In this document: positions 58,720 through 64,000 of the stretch, in pieces
Layout of the letters: each line of letters begins with the position of its first letter
How positions within the stretch are numbered: the stretch's first letter is position 1
Assembly (NCBI GenBank): GCA_050084515.1
Contig: CM114271.1
Location: 2,356,001-2,420,000, forward strand
Direction of reading: 5' to 3'
Length of the DNA: 64,000 nt
From: Blasia pusilla
Taxonomy: Eukaryota > Marchantiophyta > Marchantiopsida > Blasiales
Notes under the pieces: model-generated
The model's input: the letters and a program-made list of their open reading frames with translations, nothing else
Told to the model about the DNA's origin: nothing
The model's database searches: none
Position numbers and translations under genes: made by a program

Positions 58720-60184
58720 GATTGCACTCGTCAGGGTCATAGACACGTGCCTCAACATGGAGGAGGAGATGATGCTACACCAGGAGGTTATCACTGTGAT
58801 TATTGTGAGAAGTACAGTCACACACGCGCTAGATGTTTCAACTTACACCTTGAGTTACGTCTGGATTGAGGGCTAGAGAGGGCACTTGAGCGAGTAGTTG
58901 GTCCATGTGCGCCTAGAGGTGGTGCATCAGGTGGATCCATTGGGGGATAAGGAGTTGGAGTTTCCCCAGGTGATGGTGGAGTTTCCTATGGAGGAGGTAG
59001 AGTTCCATCACCTAGACCCGTCGAGGGAGACGTCGAGCATGAGGCTGGAATGGCTGCTCACATATAGCATCTGCAGCAGTAGATTGCCACTATGGCACTG
59101 AGGTTACTCGATGCCGAATCGGTGGCATCGACGTCATATGGTGCAGCTAGAGATATGGAGGATCTTGGTTGGATGTGTGGGATTGCCCAGATGGAGGCCC
59201 ATGCAGTTGTTATAGGTGGAGCAGCCGTAGAGTTGGATCCACAACGAGGGGAAGCCAAGGGTACAAACAAGGCTTCTTTAGTCTTTCACGTTGTCCGAGG
59301 CGATGAGGACCCCATCAATGGGTCCTGATCACAGTTCCCAGAGATTTGGTGATGTTGTTGGTGTGCAAGCACGGAGGGCGATGGGAGAAGAGAGTGCAAC
59401 AACTCCTATTGCTGATGCTCAAGAGGAGCATGTTTCGATAACTTCTATGGTGTATCGCGCTCCTTTATTTTTTGCTTCCGATATTATGATGTTGGGAGGT
59501 ACGCCCGCCGATGTTTTCCAACTGGCCGCTACGCTATGTCAGCATGGAGTTGGTGTTCTTACGTCACACTTAGGGATGATTGCAGAGGAGGTGATGGACC
59601 TGCCCTTTGAGCCTATGCTCGGGCCGTCCACATCAGATTTATGGCAGGCTGCAGCTGCTAGGATGGCGGAGATGCCCGCTAGATCCGCGATAGAGCCTGC
59701 CATGGATGCTCCTAGTGTTGTGTTACTGGAGGTCTTCCAAGTTGGTGAGTCCAAGAGATAGAGTTTTTAGTCCGCAAGGCGTCTTGTTGGATTAAGGAGC
59801 GCAGCCCCTGATGTTGGGCAAAGCGACATCCACAGGATTGGGCTTGACGAGAGCTGATGTGGAGCGTTGTCCATTTCGGATACAGAAATCCTTGGATGGA
59901 GCGAGTATCACACAGTATATCATCCGATAGGAGGTCGTGGTGAGCATTCTCGTGGGATATCCTACAGATGAGTCCATGGTGCGAGCCAAGGCGACAGTGA
60001 CCGATGTAGAGTCCTACGATGTCTTGGTTGGTGGAGCAGTGTTGTACCCGATGGGGTTTTCCCTGGATTATTGGGAGGAGGCAAGGTCCTACAGACCATG
60101 ATGGCAGTCTGGTAATGGCCGCCTTAGCTCATTACCCGTTCGATTCATCGGTGGAGTGATCGAGCGATGGCCAGGAGAGATGGC
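58720..60184 (+). pseudogene. Element F gag C-terminal part and protease
   Basis: The knuckle CDYCEKYSHTRARCF (about 58795-58845) keeps CX2C, then gag tail sequence matching A (ASTSYGAARDMEDLGWMC at 59125-59185). The protease region 59500-60080 contains PMLGPSTSDLWQAAAARM, but the DSG active site is lost by a deletion/frameshift near 59735-59800. At about 60185 the sequence jumps to B2; methyltransferase, RT, integrase, B1 and A2 are deleted. Confidence 0.75.
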
Positions 60185-60317
60185 CCGGGATTGGAGATAT
60201 TTTGGTACTTCTCGCCTCTGTGTTTGGGTGTCATGAGTTAGCATGGGATTGTGCGTGTTTGTGTGTGTGTTCGGTGAGAGCGATGTATGTTGTATAGCAA
60301 TGTGTATGCGCACGACA
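60185..60317 (+). repeat. B2 terminal repeat of element F
   Basis: Reads GGAGATATTTTGGTACTTCTC ... CATGAGTTAGCATGGGATTG ... TGCGCACGACA, the inverse of 11682-11807. It is followed by GCCA, the duplicate of 34373-34376. Confidence 0.85.
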
Positions 60318-60412
60318 GCCATTAACTTCCACCACGCTCTCATGCCCATAATTGGGTACTGCTTATATAAATAATTAAAAGTTCAAAAATTGAGTACTAG
60401 TTTACTAAATAA

Positions 60413-60815
60413 CTAGTAAGGTGCTCGTGCGATGTACGGGAAATAAAAAAGTGTTTGAAGAGTTAGAGTATAGCCCGTGAAGGGAAGAGATTAATGATGC
60501 TGCACATAAATTCAATTTTTTTCTTCTTGCCAGTAGCATGTGAAAGATTTTATCCCTAAATAATTATCATATGTCAAGGAGAGAGGTATTTACAAATCAA
60601 GAAGGCACTCTCCATAATAATATAGACAAGGTGCTCGTGCTATGCTCGGCAAATAAAAAAGTGTTGAAAGAGCTAATTCATTGCCCGTGAAGGGAAGAGA
60701 TTAATAATACTTCATATAAATTCAAATTATTTTTTTAATAGCCCATAACATATAAAACATTTGCAAATCGAGAAGATATTCTCTATTTGCAAATCCAGAA
60801 TCTCCCATAACAAAT
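60413..60815 (+). repeat. K repeat, copies 2 and 3 in tandem
   Basis: Copy 2 (60413-60613) and copy 3 (60625-60815) share AAGGTGCTCGTGC, GGAAATAAAAAAGTG, GAAGGGAAGAGATTAAT and the closing AGAAG..ACTCTC/ATTCTC segment. Both match copy 1 at 11501-11681. Copies lie in the same orientation on either side of the transposon nest. Nature unknown. Confidence 0.75.
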
Positions 60816-60927
60816 CAGATACTGATTTTATAAATGATTAATACATATGTACATATTAACCATACTATCGTATACTATTAACCCTACTATTATTTCTCGC
60901 ACCTTTATTGTTTGAAAATAGCCTCAC

Positions 60928-60974
60928 TTTTCGAGCAGTCTACGCCTAGAAGATAGGCGTAGACTGCTCGAAAA
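60928..60974. repeat. Perfect hairpin, 21-bp arms, 5-base loop
   Basis: Left arm 60928-60948 begins TTTTCGAGCAGTC; right arm 60954-60974 is its exact inverse; the loop is GAAGA. It lies 346 bp upstream of the ATG of the GDSL gene. It could be a rho-independent-like fold by chance, a transposon remnant or a small-RNA precursor; nothing in the sequence decides. Confidence 0.85.
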
Positions 60975-61320
60975 CTCGTTTTTATCGAAGTGCATCTTTA
61001 TCCGAAGATAGGCCTATCTATATTGTCGTCATCTAGACCGCTCAACGGAGGTCGTCGTGCGCACCGACAGTACTTTTGTGCTCCCTTCTCTTGTGTGGGG
61101 TTGGGAATGACGTGATTGAGATGAGTTGACTCGTCTGAATGATTGAATGATTTCTTTTCTTCGACGAGTAGAAGAAATCGAGAAGCGAACTCGTGCGCTC
61201 GGAAGACCAGCAGGGAATCTGCCCCGGTTTCCTCTTAGGAATCCGGTTGTGGCCATGACAGGCGTCGGAGATTGTTGGGATTTGATGGCAGTGGGGAAGA
61301 ACGCGAGCAAGAGAGGCGCC

Positions 61321-64000
61321 ATGGGATTGACCTTGATGATTTTGAAAACGATCGCGGTGATTACGATACTGACGCCTGTCGTAGCGATGCGCGACGGACT
61401 TCTGCAGACCACTCGGACGAGTTGCTTCCCAGCGATTATGAGCTTCGGGAGCTCTGTGGCAGACACTGGATCGGAATCCTTCATATCTCCATCAAGTTAC
61501 TCTGCCAAGAATTCTCCATATGGCATGACCTATTTTGGAAAACCTTCCAAGCGCTGGAGCGACGGGCGTCTCCATATTGATTTCTGGGGTATTTTAATCT
61601 GACTACAGTTGGATTTACTGGCAATAGATCGTATGGGTGGAATCGGAATTTTATGTCGCTTTCTATCAGCGGACGCGTTCATAGTCCTCACTAACAGGCA
61701 GTGTATGGAGCTCGGAAATGCTCTTACCGCGCAGGTGTCTTGGTCGCTGCGTAGTGATCATAATAAAAGTTTACAAAACGTCGCTGAGGGATAGAATTTC
61801 GTCGCTGCTGACGAGTACACAAACATGAATCCTGTAGCATCCAAGGGTCCGCTCCTACAGGATTCATGTTTGTGTACGTGTACTCATAATTGATGAAACT
61901 GTCACGTCGGTGCCGCAAAGTGTGGCTCGAACTGAAGCAATATCGAATTAAAAGAAACTTTGCTGCAGTGTCTGAAATGCCGATCGATTAAACTGAAGAT
62001 GGCAACATGAATTAGTTGGTGATCACGGTCAGCAATGTGGCGGTTGATCTGCGTAGTAGTATGCTTATGACAGATTTTGACTCGGTTCATGTACATGCTT
62101 TTACAGCGCTTGCACTTCAGCTACCATTACTGCGTCCAGTTCTTGGTAGCTTCCACTTCCAATATGCCAATGGAGCAAATTTTGCCGCATCGGGGTCAAC
62201 TGCTACGGTTGCTACTGTCGTATCTCCAATGTATCTTGCCGTCCAGATCGACCAATTCAAAGTATTCAAGCGTCAGAAAATGGCACTTTTTAGCCCAGAC
62301 AGACGAGAAGATGAGGGTAAGGCATTTGCAGCAGGGTGTCTTTCGAATCCAGTCGCTCCTAACCATTTGAGTTTCAACTTGCATAAATCTACATATATTT
62401 TTGGGCAAACCGAGTCCGTGGTTACCGTTTGTTGTACATCCGTCATACATCTCAATACCGAAATGCAGTAGAATTGTTACGTTGGCACCTGGATGACCCT
62501 CACACTCTCCGACCAAATAGTCGGAGGAGTGTGAGTTCTCTTCTTGAGTTGCTCTCAGAGATAATGTTGGTCAGGGGCACCTTGATCTACACTAGAAGAA
62601 TCTCTTTTTTAGTGTAGAAAAAGTAGTTTGTGTAATCTCAGCCATTCACGTGTGCAGGTTCTCCTAGTTCGATACCGGATCTAGACGCGTACTTCACAGA
62701 CAGTCTATATATCATAGCAATCGGTGGCAATGACTTCAACCGGTTTGCAAGCATGAACTTGACGGTTGAAGAGTTTGCGGGACGTGTACCGGAGATAAGC
62801 GACGCGATCGTACGAGGCGTAGAGGTGCGCATCTGCCCAGACTTACGATAGCAGGAGTTCTCGGATTTGTGCAGTCAAGCACGATGAGGATTTTGCCTCT
62901 CGATGGCACTCACGTGTCCAGTTGTATCGTAGCAATAATGCAGAACTTTGTTTTACTTGGTTTGTTCATGAGCAGAGCAACGTAATATCATCTGCACGTT
63001 TGTTCTTTCTTTTACTTTACCAGTGCTGAATCGTGAACCGCTGGGATTCGCAGGAACTCTACGCAGAAGGAGCAAGAAGAATTCTGGTTGAAGACGTGTA
63101 CCCGGCAGGTTGCCTCGGAAGCGTTGTGTTTTCCCCGGGAACCTTCAAAGATTCTATAGACTCTACAGGTTGTCTGACAACCATGAATGCTATGGTGCAA
63201 TTGCACAACGTTATTTTGAAAAAGAAGATCGCGGATCTGGCACAACGCCTCCCGGACGCCTCCATTTCAGTTGTCGAAACTTATAGCATACGATATGACA
63301 TGATGATGAACCCTCGGAAATATGGTACGTCTGGCTTTCTCAAAAACCTCTTACTTCGGAATCATCGTCACCGCATTCACTACTTTTGACAGAAGTCTCG
63401 TATTCTCGTTGATTCACGTTTCTCAGACAAGAGTACAACTCTGTGTTGTCTACTTTCAACTTTCAATTCTCGACATAACTTCTACGTAGCCGATTGAAGC
63501 TCCCCAAACTTTTCGTGAAATGAAACTCTCTTAGCCGGTTCACATGGAACCTCCCCACTTTCATAAAAAAGTTTTGGGAGACGGAGCAATCCGTTTGAGG
63601 GCGACATTGAGGCACTGCAGCACGGCAGCCCTCCGTAGCATCCGTTTGGACCGAGCCCGAACGGAAATAGCATATCCCGTCCGACATGCCTCCAAACGGA
63701 AGCGTATCGGCCTCTTGAAATTTTGTTGGTCCTAGAAATTCGTGACACGAATGACGTGATTCAGTCCACGACTCAGTCGTTTCCAGTCTAGAACTCCGTG
63801 TCAGTCTGGATGTGGCCCCTGTTGCAGGTTTCAAGGAAGGGATCCGGGTGTGCTGCGGATTCGGAGGAGGTCAATACAACTTTCAAAAGAACGTTATGTG
63901 CTCCCACAGCATCACCGTCGACGGTCAAGTGTTAACAGCCAAAGCCTGCGACAATGTTTCGGAGCACGTCGTTTGGGATGGCATTCACTACACAGATGCA
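61321..64000 (+). CDS. GDSL-type esterase/lipase, 5 exons, 3' end outside window
   Basis: Plant GDSL (SGNH) hydrolase, expected to be secreted. Exons 61321-61588, 62107-62316, 62658-62824, 63054-63324 and 63828 to the window end; all introns are GT-AG and phases agree over 363 codons. The ATG at 61321 is followed by a hydrophobic segment LMILKTIAVITILTPVVA, a likely signal peptide. Block I appears as FGSSVADTG (residues 42-50), with Ser where the usual Asp of GDS stands and the catalytic Ser (residue 45) kept. Then SKRWSDGRLHIDF, ANGANFAASGSTA (block II region), AIGGNDF (block III, GxND) and the catalytic pair WDGIHYTDA near the end. Only about 10-30 residues should be missing. Confidence 0.92.
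61815..61877. repeat. Perfect hairpin, 23-bp arms, in GDSL intron 1
   Basis: Left arm 61815-61837 (begins GTACACAAACATG), right arm 61855-61877 (exact inverse), 17-base loop. Flanking GAGTACAC (61813-61820) and GTGTACTC (61878-61885) form an overlapping second inverted pair. It lies wholly inside the intron between exons 1 and 2. Confidence 0.88.

Larger units (their letters stand above)
34377..60317 (+). mobile_element. Element F: DNMT-family retrotransposon, opened by nested insertions, TSD GCCA
   Basis: The left end is A1, starting TGTCACGTC at 34377; the right end is B2, ending GCGCACGACA at 60317. GCCA flanks both (34373-34376 and 60318-60321). Between lie a leader, the whole D array with C and E2 nested inside it, then gag knuckle, gag C-terminus and protease at 58720-60180. 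The methyltransferase-to-A2 part is deleted and joined straight to B2. This is the oldest insertion of the right half of the window. Confidence 0.7.

Noticed and set aside
61861-61885. Transcription terminator
   Set aside because: The hairpin is inside an intron of a nuclear gene and has no following T-run.

Overview
The window looks like nuclear DNA of a streptophyte (land plant or close algal relative). Three host genes with spliceosomal introns sit at the edges, and about 49 kb of nested, mostly decayed retrotransposons lies between them. The host genes are the last two exons of a type III-like nucleoside diphosphate kinase (411-844, +), a complete 8-exon HAK/KUP/KT potassium transporter (1744-7315, -) and a GDSL esterase/lipase (61321 to beyond the window end, +). 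In the transporter the exon phases close exactly to 719 codons plus stop. The species cannot be named from the sequence alone; a bryophyte, lycophyte, fern or charophyte would fit better than a compact-genome angiosperm.

The most interesting content is a Ty3/gypsy-like retrotransposon family present as at least four copies. A is 11682-20422 (-), B is 20541-23595 (+), C is 44380-53986 (+), and F spans 34377-60317 (+) with everything between nested inside it. The internal order, seen whole in C, is gag (CCHC knuckles), aspartic protease, a DNMT3-like C5-cytosine DNA methyltransferase, reverse transcriptase, RNase H, DDE integrase and a C-terminal PHD finger. A, B and C all have the methyltransferase. 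Only C keeps the catalytic Cys; A has Arg and B has Tyr there. The ends are not ordinary LTRs. They have the split form A1 ... B1-A2-B2, with TGTC/GACA termini and 4-bp target duplications (ACCA for C, GCCA for F). That layout is known from tyrosine-recombinase DIRS/PAT-type elements, not from integrase-bearing elements.

Region by region. 1-11500: NDPK end, transporter, and an upstream region with no gene recognised. 11501-11681: a repeat (K) broken by element A. 11682-23595: A and B head to head around a 118-bp LTR sliver; A carries a 999-bp solo LTR (E1, TSD GATAA). 23596-30735: a 7.1-kb inverted duplication (G) whose arms each carry a degenerate gene resembling an N6/N4-type DNA methyltransferase, plus many short palindromes of one motif. 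30736-34376: unassigned repeats. 34377-60317: element F, interrupted by a tandem pair of another gypsy element (D1, D2) sharing one LTR. D1 is in turn interrupted by C and by a second solo LTR (E2, TSD ATAAC). 60413-60815: two further K copies. 60928-64000: a perfect hairpin, then the GDSL gene with another perfect hairpin in its first intron.

Relative ages follow from the nesting: F is older than the D array, which is older than C and E2; K copy 1 is older than A, which is older than E1. If expressed, the C-type element would pair a chromatin-reading PHD module on its integrase with a DNA methyltransferase. That suggests, but does not prove, chromatin-guided integration and self-methylation.
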